64,000 bases of DNA from positions 62,001 to 126,000 of the forward strand of contig CAZXZS010000003.1 in assembly GCA_964645655.1 (NCBI GenBank), given 5' to 3'. The translations under genes were made by a program, and so were the position numbers. Source of the DNA: JAGOUA01 sp964645655 (GTDB lineage: Bacteria; Patescibacteriota; Patescibacteriia; 2-12-FULL-60-25). Shown here piece after piece: positions 51,799-60,065 of this stretch. Numbering within the stretch: the stretch's first letter is position 1; each line of letters starts with the position of its first letter. The notes beneath the pieces were generated by a model that worked only from the letters and a program-made list of their open reading frames with translations, was not told where the DNA came from and searched no databases.

Positions 51799-52354
51799 AG
51801 CTCGAAAGCTGCTGCAAGGCGGCACGAAGCCGGTCTGAAACGCCTTTCACCTCGGGGCCGACCTTCTTGAGGCCGTTCCGCGCATCCGACAACGAATATC
51901 CCAGTGCCTGGAGGGCCTTGAGGGTTTCCGCATCCTCCCCATCCGCGACCCCTTCCTCGGCGAGCTGGCCGCTGAGGTCCAGCACGATCTTTTGGGCCGT
52001 CTTCTTGCCGACGCCCGCGACCGACGTGAGCGTGTCGAGATCGCCGGACATGATGGCCTTGCGCACCATTTCCGGCGTCCCCAAGGACAACAGCGTCAGC
52101 GCGACCTTCGGACCGACCCCGGAGACCGACAAAAGCCGCAAGCAGAGGTCCAACTCCCCTTGGGTCAAGAACCCATACAGGTCATGCGCGTCCTCGCGGA
52201 TCACCTCGTGGATATACAGGAAAAGCGGATCGCCCGTCTTCACGAGCGCCAAGACGCCGGGAGTGACGGCACAGCGATAGCCGATCCCTTGGACCTCAAG
52301 GAGGACGTGTTGTGTCCCGCGTTCCAGGACCGTGCCGCGGAGGGAACCGATCAT
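51788..52354 (-). CDS. ruvA: Holliday junction branch migration protein RuvA
   Basis: RuvA binds four-way junctions and loads RuvB. The 188-residue protein has the N-terminal OB domain (MIGSLRGTVLERGTQHVLLEVQGIGY), the two HhH motifs VSGVGPKVALTLLS and VAGVGKKTAQKIVLDL, and the C-terminal domain III helix bundle (TLKALQALGYSLSDARNGL). Start ATG 52354 gives the canonical MIGSLRG. ruvB and ruvC are not adjacent. It is translationally coupled to the FemAB-like gene. Confidence 0.95.
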   Translation of the reverse strand: MIGSLRGTVLERGTQHVLLEVQGIGYRCAVTPGVLALVKTGDPLFLYIHEVIREDAHDLYGFLTQGELDLCLRLLSVSGVGPKVALTLLSLGTPEMVRKAIMSGDLDTLTSVAGVGKKTAQKIVLDLSGQLAEEGVADGEDAETLKALQALGYSLSDARNGLKKVGPEVKGVSDRLRAALQQLSSYGR

Positions 52355-52388
52355 ATGCCCTGACGATAGCGGAAAAACGTCCGCACGA

Positions 52389-52424
52389 CAAAAAAAGACG
52401 CCACGAGCGAGGCTCAGGGCGTAG
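52389..52424 (-). terminator. Terminator overlapping the end of the 52414 gene
   Basis: ACGCC/GGCGT stem with a 15-nt loop and CTTTTTTT on the minus strand. Confidence 0.55.
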
Positions 52425-53337
52425 TGACGAGGGGCTCGCCGACGACGGGAAGCGCGCTCAGGTCGGCCGGCAAGCGGCCTCCGAGGCGCATCGAGGGATC
52501 GACGATGGGGTTCGAGATGCGGTTCACAAGTTCCGCATCGTACCATGTGCCGACGACCGGCAGGGCCCCCGGCATCGCGACCGCGACACCCGTGGCGACG
52601 TCGCGGCGAGCGGCGAGCCCACGGGAAGCCGGCCGACCAGCGCCAGATCCCAGCGTACCGAACACCGTCGTACCAGGGGGCAGGAGCGGAAGGACGGCCC
52701 CGGTTCGGAGGTCGTACACGGTGGGCGACCGCGGACCCTCACCGAACCCGAAGCCCCGAGGCGTCCGACAGATGGCGAGCCCATGCCCTCCCAGCTCGAA
52801 CGAATCGTACTCGCAGAAGCGGCTCACGAGCGAACCCGGATGGGCTTGCCGAGGGTTGGGCTCGCGGCCGGCACGGACCGCCTGGCACCAGACCGTCGCC
52901 GGGTACGACAGGGTCCATTCGATGTTGAGCAGCTCGGTCGACCTGAGCCGGTAGGCGCGCCGCAGCAGGTCCATCAGCATGGTCGCCCTGCTGGCCGTGG
53001 CCCAGGCGCGGGCCTGGGCCGGCTGGAGGCTCCTGCCGCTGGCGCGCATGGAGGCGAGGTAGGTCGCCGCCGCGTGGTAGCGCAGGACCTCGAGGTGGAT
53101 CCGGTCCTGCACGTTGAGCGCCTCGGTGCGCTCGGGAAGGCGGACCGCGACCCGGGCGTCGGGATGCGTCCTGACGTAGCGGTCGATCGCGTCGCACAGG
53201 CGCTCGTTGGGGGTGAGCGCGCGCGGGGTCTCCGGGATGGGCGGGCTCAGGTGGCCGAGGTCTTCGGCCGACTGGGCCGAGGCCGGGACAGCGAGAGCGA
53301 GAAGCGCGATGGTGAGCAGCGTGCGGAACAGGGGCAT
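52414..53337 (-). CDS. Orphan secreted protein
   Basis: A 307-residue protein with a clear signal peptide (MPLFRTLLTIALLALAVPASA-Q). The mature part has a helical N-terminal half (ERLCDAIDRYVRTHPDARVAV, LEVLRYHAAATYLASMRAS) and a Gly/Pro-rich C-terminal half with three cysteines. I recognise no family or active site. AAAGGAGG precedes the ATG. It has a near-perfect promoter and its own terminator, like the other orphan genes, and is upstream of none of the core genes. Confidence 0.7.
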   Translation of the reverse strand: MPLFRTLLTIALLALAVPASAQSAEDLGHLSPPIPETPRALTPNERLCDAIDRYVRTHPDARVAVRLPERTEALNVQDRIHLEVLRYHAAATYLASMRASGRSLQPAQARAWATASRATMLMDLLRRAYRLRSTELLNIEWTLSYPATVWCQAVRAGREPNPRQAHPGSLVSRFCEYDSFELGGHGLAICRTPRGFGFGEGPRSPTVYDLRTGAVLPLLPPGTTVFGTLGSGAGRPASRGLAARRDVATGVAVAMPGALPVVGTWYDAELVNRISNPIVDPSMRLGGRLPADLSALPVVGEPLVTTP

Positions 53338-53385
53338 ACGCCCCTCCTTTCATGGAGTTAGGGAACGATTCGGGTGATGGGAAAT

Positions 53386-53414
53386 GATAGCGGATTTTGC
53401 CGCTCTTGTCAATC
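53386..53414 (-). promoter_or_regulatory. Promoter of the secreted orphan gene
   Basis: Minus-strand TTGACA (53409-53414), 17-bp spacer, TATCAT (53386-53391). Confidence 0.88.
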
Positions 53415-53443
53415 CAGGCGCACTGGAGAACGATTTTTATGCA

Positions 53444-53475
53444 AGAAAAAGCCCCGATTCAGGATCGGGGCAGGG
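53444..53475 (-). terminator. Terminator of the FtsH-like gene
   Basis: GCCCCGATCCTGAATCGGGGC on the minus strand followed by TTTTTC. Confidence 0.82.
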
Positions 53476-53484
53476 GCGGTTCGG

Positions 53485-55401
53485 CTACGCCTCGGTCGGG
53501 GCCGGCGACGTTTCGACCGATTCGGCGAAGAGCCTGTCAAGGTCTTCGCGCGTGAGCGTCTCGCGCTCGAGCAGGGCGGCGACGAGGAGCGCGTGGCGCC
53601 CATCATGCGTCTTGAGGGTCTCGGACGCGAGCTGCCGGGCCTCCTCGATGATGGCGGCAACCTCGGTTTCGACCTGCTCCTGCAAGGAGCCGGAGAGGTC
53701 GTCGTCCACGGTGTACGTACGGTAGCGAGACCAGGCGCCTTGGCCATTGCGGGCCATCCCCCATTCCCTGACCATCCGAACGGCCAGGTCCGTGGCCTGC
53801 CGGAAGTCTCCGGAGGCCCCCGTGGTGACGTGGGAGTCCGCGGACGCCCGCTCTTCGGCCAGGCGACCGCCCAGCATCACGGCGATCGAGGCGATGAGCT
53901 CGACCCGGGTGGACAGGTAGCGGTCCTCCTCCGGGACCTGCGTGACCATGCCGAGCGCCTCGCCCCGATTGACGATCGTGATCTTGTGGATCGGTTCGGT
54001 GTTCGGCAGGTGATAGGCGACGATCGCATGGCCCGCCTCATGCACCGCAACGACACGCAGCTCGCGGGCCGTCAGGACGCGGGCCGTCGCCGATCCCATG
54101 AGGACGCGGTCGCGGGCCAGGTCGAGATCTTGCTCCGTCACTTCGGTCCGGTCGGCACGGACGGCACTCAGGACCGCCTCGTTGAGCAGGTTGGCGAGAT
54201 CAGCCCCGGAGAAGCCCGGGGTCGAACGCGCCAGGCCTTCGAGGGAGATGGACGCGGCGAGGGCGATCTTGCGTGAACGCACCGTCGCGGCGAGGATCGC
54301 CTGCCGACCCTTCGCATCGGCAAGCGGGAGAGAGATCTTGCGATCGAAACGGCCGGGCCGGGTCAGGGCGGCATCGAGGAGCTCCGGATGGTTCGTGGCC
54401 GCGATGACGACCACCCCTTCGCCCCCGCCGATCCCATCCATCTCGACGAGGAGCTGGTTGAGGCCCGGAAGGTCCCAGTTCGGCGGATCCCTTTTGGTGC
54501 GGCTGCGGCCGATCGCGTCGATCTCATCGATGAAGATGATGGCGGGAGCGACGGCCCGTGCCGCCTCGAAGAGGCTGCGGATCGCTCCAGCGCTCTGCCC
54601 GACGAGGCTGCGCGAGAGGGAGGAGCCCGCGATCGAGAAAAACGGGACGCCCGCCTCCCCCGCGACGGCTCGTGCGAGGAACGTCTTGCCCGTCCCCGGC
54701 GGGCCGACGAGCAGGCAGCCGCGTAGGGGACGCCCGCCGAGCTTGAGCAGGCGCACAGGATCCTTCAGGTGGCGGACGAGCTCCTCGAGATCTTCGCGAG
54801 CCTCGTCGATGCCACCGACGTCCGCGAAGGTGACGCGGGCCTCCGTGCTCGGGACGAAGGGCTGCGGTTTCTCGGCTTCCTTCTCGTCCTCTCCCTTGCT
54901 GGGGCCCGGCAGGCCCGAAAAGATCCTCCCCAGGATCAGATACAGCATGCCTAGAATGAAGCCCCATTCGATGAGGGACGCGATGAGCTTGGTGGCGCTT
55001 TCCGTACCGTCCACGGATGCCGACGACTCGCTGGGGAGGAACACGGCCCGCAAGCGCGTGTCCTTTGCCAGCTGGTCGCTCAGGTCACCGCAGGACTGGT
55101 ACATCCCACGCGCGAGAAACGTCCGGCCATCCCGGAAACGAATGTCATACCGGCACTGGATCCCCTCTCGATCGGGGGTGATCTTGACCTCCTCGACCTC
55201 GCCACGGTCGACGGCACGGATGAACTGGGCCGCGGTGAGGTCGGTAGGCGTCGGCACGAAATGGACCACCCCATGCCGGTACAGAATGGCCACGGCGATG
55301 GTGGGGACCACCAGGGCCCCGATCACGAGCCCCATCACGACCCAGAAGGCGTGCGTACGGCCCTTGAACCAGTCTTTCCAACTTTTCTTTTTTTTCGGCA
55401 T
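53485..55401 (-). CDS. ftsH: FtsH-like membrane AAA metalloprotease
   Basis: FtsH degrades membrane and regulatory proteins. The 638-residue protein has a membrane helix (18-41), an extracytoplasmic domain with a Cys pair (83, 104), a second helix (141-163) and the AAA module: Walker A GPPGTGKT (233-240), Walker B IIFIDEIDAIG, and SRH ATNHPELLDAALTRPGRFDR. The protease domain has zinc motif HEAGH (454-458). The usual pore loop MFVGVGA is altered to SLVGQSA, with Leu in place of the conserved Phe. It may be a paralog of a canonical FtsH elsewhere. ATG 55401 is preceded by GAGGAG and a hairpin leader. Confidence 0.9.
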   Translation of the reverse strand: MPKKKKSWKDWFKGRTHAFWVVMGLVIGALVVPTIAVAILYRHGVVHFVPTPTDLTAAQFIRAVDRGEVEEVKITPDREGIQCRYDIRFRDGRTFLARGMYQSCGDLSDQLAKDTRLRAVFLPSESSASVDGTESATKLIASLIEWGFILGMLYLILGRIFSGLPGPSKGEDEKEAEKPQPFVPSTEARVTFADVGGIDEAREDLEELVRHLKDPVRLLKLGGRPLRGCLLVGPPGTGKTFLARAVAGEAGVPFFSIAGSSLSRSLVGQSAGAIRSLFEAARAVAPAIIFIDEIDAIGRSRTKRDPPNWDLPGLNQLLVEMDGIGGGEGVVVIAATNHPELLDAALTRPGRFDRKISLPLADAKGRQAILAATVRSRKIALAASISLEGLARSTPGFSGADLANLLNEAVLSAVRADRTEVTEQDLDLARDRVLMGSATARVLTARELRVVAVHEAGHAIVAYHLPNTEPIHKITIVNRGEALGMVTQVPEEDRYLSTRVELIASIAVMLGGRLAEERASADSHVTTGASGDFRQATDLAVRMVREWGMARNGQGAWSRYRTYTVDDDLSGSLQEQVETEVAAIIEEARQLASETLKTHDGRHALLVAALLERETLTREDLDRLFAESVETSPAPTEA

Positions 55402-55421
55402 GATCTCCTCATTTCCTGTGA

Positions 55422-55438
55422 CCTTTCGATGAGAAAGG
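55422..55438 (-). promoter_or_regulatory. Leader hairpin of the FtsH-like gene
   Basis: In gene sense CCTTTC-TCATC-GAAAGG, then TCACAGG and, further on, GAGGAG; same 6-5-6 geometry as leaders at 20551 and 43807. Confidence 0.5.
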
Positions 55439-55446
55439 GCCTGGGG

Positions 55447-55475
55447 AACCTAACAAAGATTGGCATTCCCGTCAA
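55447..55475 (-). promoter_or_regulatory. Promoter of the FtsH-like gene
   Basis: Minus-strand TTGACG (55470-55475), 17-bp spacer, TAGGTT (55447-55452). Confidence 0.8.
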
Positions 55476-55498
55476 TCGGCGATACGTCCTTTAGGGAG

Positions 55499-55525
55499 CC
55501 AAAAAACCGCTTTAAAGCGGCTTTC
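55499..55525 (-). terminator. gyrA terminator
   Basis: AAAGCCGCTTTAAAGCGG then TTTTTTGG on the minus strand. Confidence 0.8.
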
Positions 55526-55528
55526 CGT

Positions 55529-58009
55529 TTAAACGAACGTCACCGAACTCACCCGGTCCCCCGCCTCCTTGAAGCGCATCAGGCGTACGCCCTGCGTATC
55601 GCGCCCGAGCGACGGGACCATCTTGAACGGGGTCCGCACGACCACGCCATTCTTGGAGATCATCACGAGGTCACGCTCGTCATCGGTGCTGGAGATGTAC
55701 GCACCGACGACGCCGCCCGTCTTGTCGTTCACCTTGGCGGTATGGATGCCCGAGCCGCCACGGCCCTGGGTCTTGTATTCCTGAAGGCTGGTGCGCTTGC
55801 CCATGCCGTTTTCCGTGATCACGAAGAGCTGGAGGAGCCCCTTGTCGGCGAGGCCGACGTCGATCACGTCCATGCCGATCACCTCGTCGTTCTGGCCGAG
55901 CTTGATGCCGCGGACACCGGCGGCGTTGCGGCCCATGGGACGCACGTCGTCCTCGCTGAAGCGGATCGACTGGCCCTTGCGGGTCACGAGCGAGATGTCA
56001 TCTTTTCCGGAAGAGGGCTTCACCCAGATGAGCTCGTCCCCATCGTCCAAGTTGATGGCGATGATGCCGTTGCGACGCACGTTGTCGAACTGGTCGAGGG
56101 AGCATTTCTTGATGGTGCCACGGCCGGTGACCATGACGAGATGCTTGGCCCCGTCCATGTCGTCGAGCGGGAGGGTGACCGTGACTTTTTCGCCGGGAGA
56201 GAGCTGGAGGAAGTTCACGATCGCCTGGCCCTTGGAGGTACGGCTGCCTTGCGGGAGCTCGTAGGCCTTGAGGCGGAATACGCGGCCACGGCTGGTGAAG
56301 AACATGATCTCGGCGTGCGTGTTCGTGGTGAGCATCTGGCTCACGATGTCCTCCTCCTTCGTCTGCAGGCCGACCACGCCCTTGCCGCCGCGGGCCTGGG
56401 CCTTGAAGGTATCAGGCGGGAGACGCTTGATATAGCCGTCTTCGGTGAGCATCACGATCGTGTCCTCTTGCGGGATCAGGTCCTCGACGGAGAATTCCCC
56501 GACCGGATGCGGGACGATCTCGGTACGGCGGTCGTCGCCATATTGTTCGCGCATCTCGATGATCTCGTCCTTGATGATGCCGAGCATCTTCTTGGTGGAC
56601 GCGAGGATGGACTTGAGCTCCTCGATGAGCTTGCGCTTCTCGTCGTTCTCCTGCTCGATCTTGAGGCGCTCGAGGTTGGCGAGCTGCTGGAGACGCATCT
56701 CGAGGATGGCGAGGGTCTGGCGCTCGCTCAGCTTGAACTTGCTCATCAAGTTCGTCTTGGCCTCGTCGCGGTCCTTGGATTTCTTGATGGTGGCGATGAC
56801 GTCGTCGATGTGGAGCAGCGCGATCATCAGGCCTTCCAAGATATGCATGCGTTCCTCGGCACGGTCGAGGTCGTACTGGGTGCGCCGACGGACGACTTCG
56901 CGGCGGTGGCCGAGATATTCCTCGAGGAGGCTCTTGAGGGTGAGGACGCGCGGCTGGATGCCGTTTTCCACCAAGCAAAGCATGTTGCAGTGGAACGTCT
57001 CCTGCAGCTGCGTGAGCTTGAAGAGCTGGTTGAGGACCTTTTTCGGGTACGAATCCTTCTTGAGCTCGATGACGATGCGGATGCCTTCCTTGTTGGACTC
57101 GTCACGGAGGTCGCGGATGCCTTCGATTTTCTTGTCGGTGACCAGTTCGGCGATCTTCTCGATGAGGACGGCCTTATTCACCTGGTACGGCAGTTCGGAG
57201 ACGATGATCTGGAACGCGCCCGCCTTTTCTTCGATGATCTCGGTCTTGGCGCGCATGACGATGCCGCCCTTGCCGGTGGCGTAGGCCTGCTTGATGGCGG
57301 CCTTGTCGTAGATGATGCCGGCGGTCGGAAAGTCCGGACCCGGGATGTGTTCAACCAGTTCATCGATGCTGATGTCGGGGTTTTCGATGAGGGCGATGAT
57401 GCCGTTGCAGACCTCGGTGAGGTTGTGCGTGGGGATGTTCGTCGCCATGCCGACGGCGATGCCGAGGGTGCCGTTGAGGAGCAGGTTCGGCAGCTTGGAC
57501 GGCAGGACGCGCGGCTCGTGCTCGGAGCCGTCGTAGTTGGGACGGAAATCGACGGTGTCGCGCTCGATGTCGAGGAGGAGCTGTTCGGCGACGCCGGTGA
57601 GCTTGGCTTCCGTGTACCGCATGGCGGCCGCACTATCGCCGTCGATGGAGCCGAAGTTCCCCTGCCCTTTGACGAGCATGTAGCGCATGCTGAAATCCTG
57701 GGCCATGCGGACCATGGACTCGTAGATCGCGGAGTCGCCGTGGGGGTGGTACTTACCCATGACGTCACCGACGATGCGGGCGCTCTTTTTGTAGCCGCTA
57801 TTCGCGCGCAGGCCCATCTTGAACATCGTGTATAAAATACGACGGTGGACGGGCTTCAGGCCATCGCGGGCGTCCGGGAGGGCGCGGTCGACGATGACGG
57901 ACATGGCGTAGTCCAAAAACGAGGTCTGGATCTCGTCGACGAGCGCACGGGGCTCTAAACGTCCCGAGAGGGCGTTTTGGTTCTCTAGGTCGGGCATAAC
58001 GAGGACCAT
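55529..58009 (-). CDS. gyrA: DNA gyrase subunit A
   Basis: GyrA breaks and rejoins DNA in negative supercoiling. The 826-residue protein has the winged-helix region with PDARDGLKPVHRRILYTM, the QRDR GDSAIYESMVRMAQ (Ser93 and Glu97, a quinolone-sensitive-type pattern) and the catalytic Tyr132 in RYTEAKLT. The C-terminal beta-pinwheel carries a GyrA box QARGGKG, which separates it from ParC. ATG 58009 or ATG 57997 are both possible; the later one has GGTAGGATGG upstream as a weak ribosome site. gyrB is not adjacent. Repeat copy 2 lies 36 nt upstream. Confidence 0.95.
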   Translation of the reverse strand: MVLVMPDLENQNALSGRLEPRALVDEIQTSFLDYAMSVIVDRALPDARDGLKPVHRRILYTMFKMGLRANSGYKKSARIVGDVMGKYHPHGDSAIYESMVRMAQDFSMRYMLVKGQGNFGSIDGDSAAAMRYTEAKLTGVAEQLLLDIERDTVDFRPNYDGSEHEPRVLPSKLPNLLLNGTLGIAVGMATNIPTHNLTEVCNGIIALIENPDISIDELVEHIPGPDFPTAGIIYDKAAIKQAYATGKGGIVMRAKTEIIEEKAGAFQIIVSELPYQVNKAVLIEKIAELVTDKKIEGIRDLRDESNKEGIRIVIELKKDSYPKKVLNQLFKLTQLQETFHCNMLCLVENGIQPRVLTLKSLLEEYLGHRREVVRRRTQYDLDRAEERMHILEGLMIALLHIDDVIATIKKSKDRDEAKTNLMSKFKLSERQTLAILEMRLQQLANLERLKIEQENDEKRKLIEELKSILASTKKMLGIIKDEIIEMREQYGDDRRTEIVPHPVGEFSVEDLIPQEDTIVMLTEDGYIKRLPPDTFKAQARGGKGVVGLQTKEEDIVSQMLTTNTHAEIMFFTSRGRVFRLKAYELPQGSRTSKGQAIVNFLQLSPGEKVTVTLPLDDMDGAKHLVMVTGRGTIKKCSLDQFDNVRRNGIIAINLDDGDELIWVKPSSGKDDISLVTRKGQSIRFSEDDVRPMGRNAAGVRGIKLGQNDEVIGMDVIDVGLADKGLLQLFVITENGMGKRTSLQEYKTQGRGGSGIHTAKVNDKTGGVVGAYISSTDDERDLVMISKNGVVVRTPFKMVPSLGRDTQGVRLMRFKEAGDRVSSVTFV

Positions 58010-58023
58010 CCTACCGGGGGGGT

Positions 58024-58041
58024 CCTTCTTCGTGAAGAAGG
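58024..58041 (-). promoter_or_regulatory. Hairpin in the gyrA upstream region
   Basis: Perfect 8-bp stem CCTTCTTC/GAAGAAGG with a 2-nt loop between repeat copy 2 and the start codon. A TTGACT box precedes it, but no -10 box stands at the right distance. Confidence 0.5.
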
Positions 58042-58044
58042 AAA

Positions 58045-58135
58045 GTCAATACTCTGGCCTGCTCGGCCAGGGGATGTGGGGCTGGCGCCCCACGGCCCGC
58101 CCTTTCCCGCCGGGAGGGCCGGTCCCCGGGGCGGG
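58045..58135. repeat. Dispersed intergenic repeat, copy 2
   Basis: This copy matches 10524-10606, including the identical block GTGGGGCTGGCGCCCCACGG and onward. The rest of 58136-58308 shows no gene. Confidence 0.8.
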
Positions 58136-58308
58136 CTTCTTTAACGCTTTGGCGAACGGCTAGAAGGAAAAGACCCCCCTCACAATTCCAGGCGACCGAC
58201 GCGGCGCTGATGGGGATGATGCTCTTGCCCTTCAGGCGCGTAGTCGCTGGAGGCGCCAACGGCTTCGAGGGCGTGTGCAGGTCCATCCGCGCGAAAGATG
58301 CGGGCGCC

Positions 58309-58800
58309 TTATTCGACGGTCGTCGTGGCCGTCATCTCCCCCACCGCCGATGCCCCCTGCGTCAACGCGGCTTTCGCATCAGCAAAATTTGGCTTTGGAA
58401 AGGGATATTTCGCTTCCAGGCGATCCATCTCGCGGCGGATATCTTCTTGGATCGACGGACGGGCGACGACGGTCAACTGCGTGCGGACCCAGGAGCCGAC
58501 CGTGAGCCACCAGCCACCGATGACGACAAGGCACGAAGCGGCGACCCCCATAAGGTAAAACCAGGAGTTTGGGACATTCCGCGCTTGGCGGGCCTTTGCG
58601 TGGGCGAGGATCAGCTCGCGCTTTTGGGCGTGCGACAGGATCCCCTGCTGGAAAAAGGCGACGTCCTCGAGCGCCGGCGCGGGTTCGGAGGTCATATCCG
58701 CGGTCTTGACGTGCTTCACGGCCGAAATCCGCTTCGCGGGGCGGCGGGGCGGGGCGTGACGGGCGTCGGTGGTGGCGCGGCGAGGTTTCGAGGTGCGCAT
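58309..58800 (-). CDS. Hypothetical single-pass membrane protein
   Basis: A 163-residue protein with a very basic, Pro/Arg-rich N-terminus (MRTSKPRRATTDARHAPPRR). A cytoplasmic helix (FFQQGILSHAQKRELILAHA), a membrane segment at about residues 80-103 (WFYLMGVAASCLVVIGGWWLTVG) and a short external helical tail ending in a Thr-rich stretch follow. No family is recognised. ATG 58800 is chosen; a longer frame upstream would overlap the mscL terminator. It lies between mscL and gyrA, all on the minus strand. Confidence 0.65.
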   Translation of the reverse strand: MRTSKPRRATTDARHAPPRRPAKRISAVKHVKTADMTSEPAPALEDVAFFQQGILSHAQKRELILAHAKARQARNVPNSWFYLMGVAASCLVVIGGWWLTVGSWVRTQLTVVARPSIQEDIRREMDRLEAKYPFPKPNFADAKAALTQGASAVGEMTATTTVE

Positions 58801-58861
58801 ACGGGGATCAGTGTAGCAGAGGCGCGATAAAAAGACGAAGGCCTTTTTCGGTAACGCGAAT

Positions 58862-58893
58862 AAAAAATCAGACCATCTGTGGTCTGTTTTTTC
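58862..58893 (-). terminator. mscL terminator
   Basis: AGACCA-CAGA-TGGTCT hairpin flanked by A and T runs. Confidence 0.82.
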
Positions 58894-58910
58894 ATTGCTA
58901 CGACGCATGC

Positions 58911-59318
58911 TCATTTTACCAACCCATCCCGGATCTCCCGCAACAACAAGACCTCTTCCGATGGTCCCACCGGGGCCACCGGCGCCTCCTCTTCCTTCTT
59001 TCGACGCAACCGGTTGATGCCCTTCACGAGCAGGAACACCGCGAAGGCGATGATCAAAAACTCGAGCGCGTTCTGCAAAAACGCCCCATAGGCGATGGCG
59101 GCGGCCGGTTTCCCCTCCGCATCACGCGCAAGGACAAGCGCCAGGTCACGAAAGTTGATCCCTTTGAGGACGTAGCCGATCGGCGGCATGATGAGGTCGT
59201 TCACGAGGGAGGTCACGATCTTGCCGAAGGCGCCTCCGATGATCACGCCGACCGCGAGGTCAACGATATTGCCGCGGACCGCGAACTCTCGGAATTCTTT
59301 GAAAAATGACATATCCAT
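58911..59318 (-). CDS. mscL: Large-conductance mechanosensitive channel MscL
   Basis: MscL opens under membrane tension to release solutes. The 135-residue protein has the N-terminal amphipathic FFKEFREFAVRGNIVDLAVGVIIGGAFGKIV (pore helix with the GxxxG packing), the periplasmic loop, TM2 near 82-100 (FLQNALEFLIIAFAVFLLVKGINRLRRK) and a cytoplasmic helix at the end. This is standard length. ATG 59318 or 59312 are possible starts; no ribosome site decides. Confidence 0.95.
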   Translation of the reverse strand: MDMSFFKEFREFAVRGNIVDLAVGVIIGGAFGKIVTSLVNDLIMPPIGYVLKGINFRDLALVLARDAEGKPAAAIAYGAFLQNALEFLIIAFAVFLLVKGINRLRRKKEEEAPVAPVGPSEEVLLLREIRDGLVK

Positions 59319-59349
59319 ACAGGCGCGGGGTGCGCGCCTAGAAAGGGGC

Positions 59350-59991
59350 TTAGGACTTTTCGATCACGGTAATCACCGTCTCATCCGCTGGCAGGTCCTT
59401 CTTCTGGATTTTCAGCTTCGACACGTCCTGGCGCTTGCAGGCGCCCATCGCCTGGCAGAAGGCGTCAACGTGGCCGGTCTCGCTCTTCATGCCCTCAATG
59501 TAGTGCCCGAGGGGGATGACGAGGCGCGGTTCGATGCGGGTGATGGTCTCCATGGCCTGTTGGGGCGTGAGGAGGCCGTTGCCGCCGACCGGGAGCAATA
59601 AAATATCGATGTTCTCGAGGAGGGCGATCTCCTTGTCGCTCGGGACGCGGTCGAGGCCGCCGAGGAAACCGACGGTCATCCCCTCGATCTTGAAGCGGTA
59701 CATGACGCCATGCGGATGCTGGCGGTCCGGGTTCTCGACCGGCACGCCGAACACGAAGACGCCCTTGACCTCGTATTCGCCGGGATCATTGACGAGGAAT
59801 GGCTTGTTCTCAAATTCCATCGAGAACCGCTTCTTGTCCTGGTGCGAGAGCACGACGATGTCGGGCGTGAGGTTCTTGGGGAAACGGACGCCCGTCTCGG
59901 CGTCAAACGGGTCCGTGACCAGCGAAACCGGGCCGATGCGGGTTTCGGTCTCGATGCGGACGCAGGAAAAGCCATGCCAGAAAATGTTCAT
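59350..59991 (-). CDS. Metallo-beta-lactamase-fold protein with degenerate metal site
   Basis: The 213-residue protein has the UlaG-like beta-lactamase_3 layout: IFWHGFSCVRIET at the start, SLVTDPFDAETG, VVLSHQDKKRFS and, later, LLPVGGNGLLTPQQAMETITRIEPRLVIPLGHY. In active relatives the third block is THxHxDH; here it is SHQDKKRF, so two or three metal ligands are missing. Either it binds metal otherwise or it is not a hydrolase. ATG 59991 is 10 nt after TACACT. It is divergent from the GNAT fusion gene. Confidence 0.8.
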   Translation of the reverse strand: MNIFWHGFSCVRIETETRIGPVSLVTDPFDAETGVRFPKNLTPDIVVLSHQDKKRFSMEFENKPFLVNDPGEYEVKGVFVFGVPVENPDRQHPHGVMYRFKIEGMTVGFLGGLDRVPSDKEIALLENIDILLLPVGGNGLLTPQQAMETITRIEPRLVIPLGHYIEGMKSETGHVDAFCQAMGACKRQDVSKLKIQKKDLPADETVITVIEKS

Positions 59992-60052
59992 AACGAAAAG
60001 GAGTGTAGCGGGAGGCCGGGCGGAGGGCAAGGCGAGACGACGGGACGCTTGG

Positions 60053-60058
60053 TATACT
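60053..60058 (+). promoter_or_regulatory. -10 box for a leaderless start
   Basis: TATACT, 7 nt before ATG 60066. Confidence 0.5.
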
Positions 60059-60065
60059 GGGACAT

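Noticed and set aside
55460..57835. 791-codon plus-strand frame
   Set aside because: Antisense shadow of gyrA with Asp/Leu/Val-rich mirror composition.
58024..58050. gyrA promoter with -35 TTGACT
   Set aside because: No -10 hexamer stands 16-18 bp downstream; the spacer is occupied by a hairpin, so the promoter is not called.
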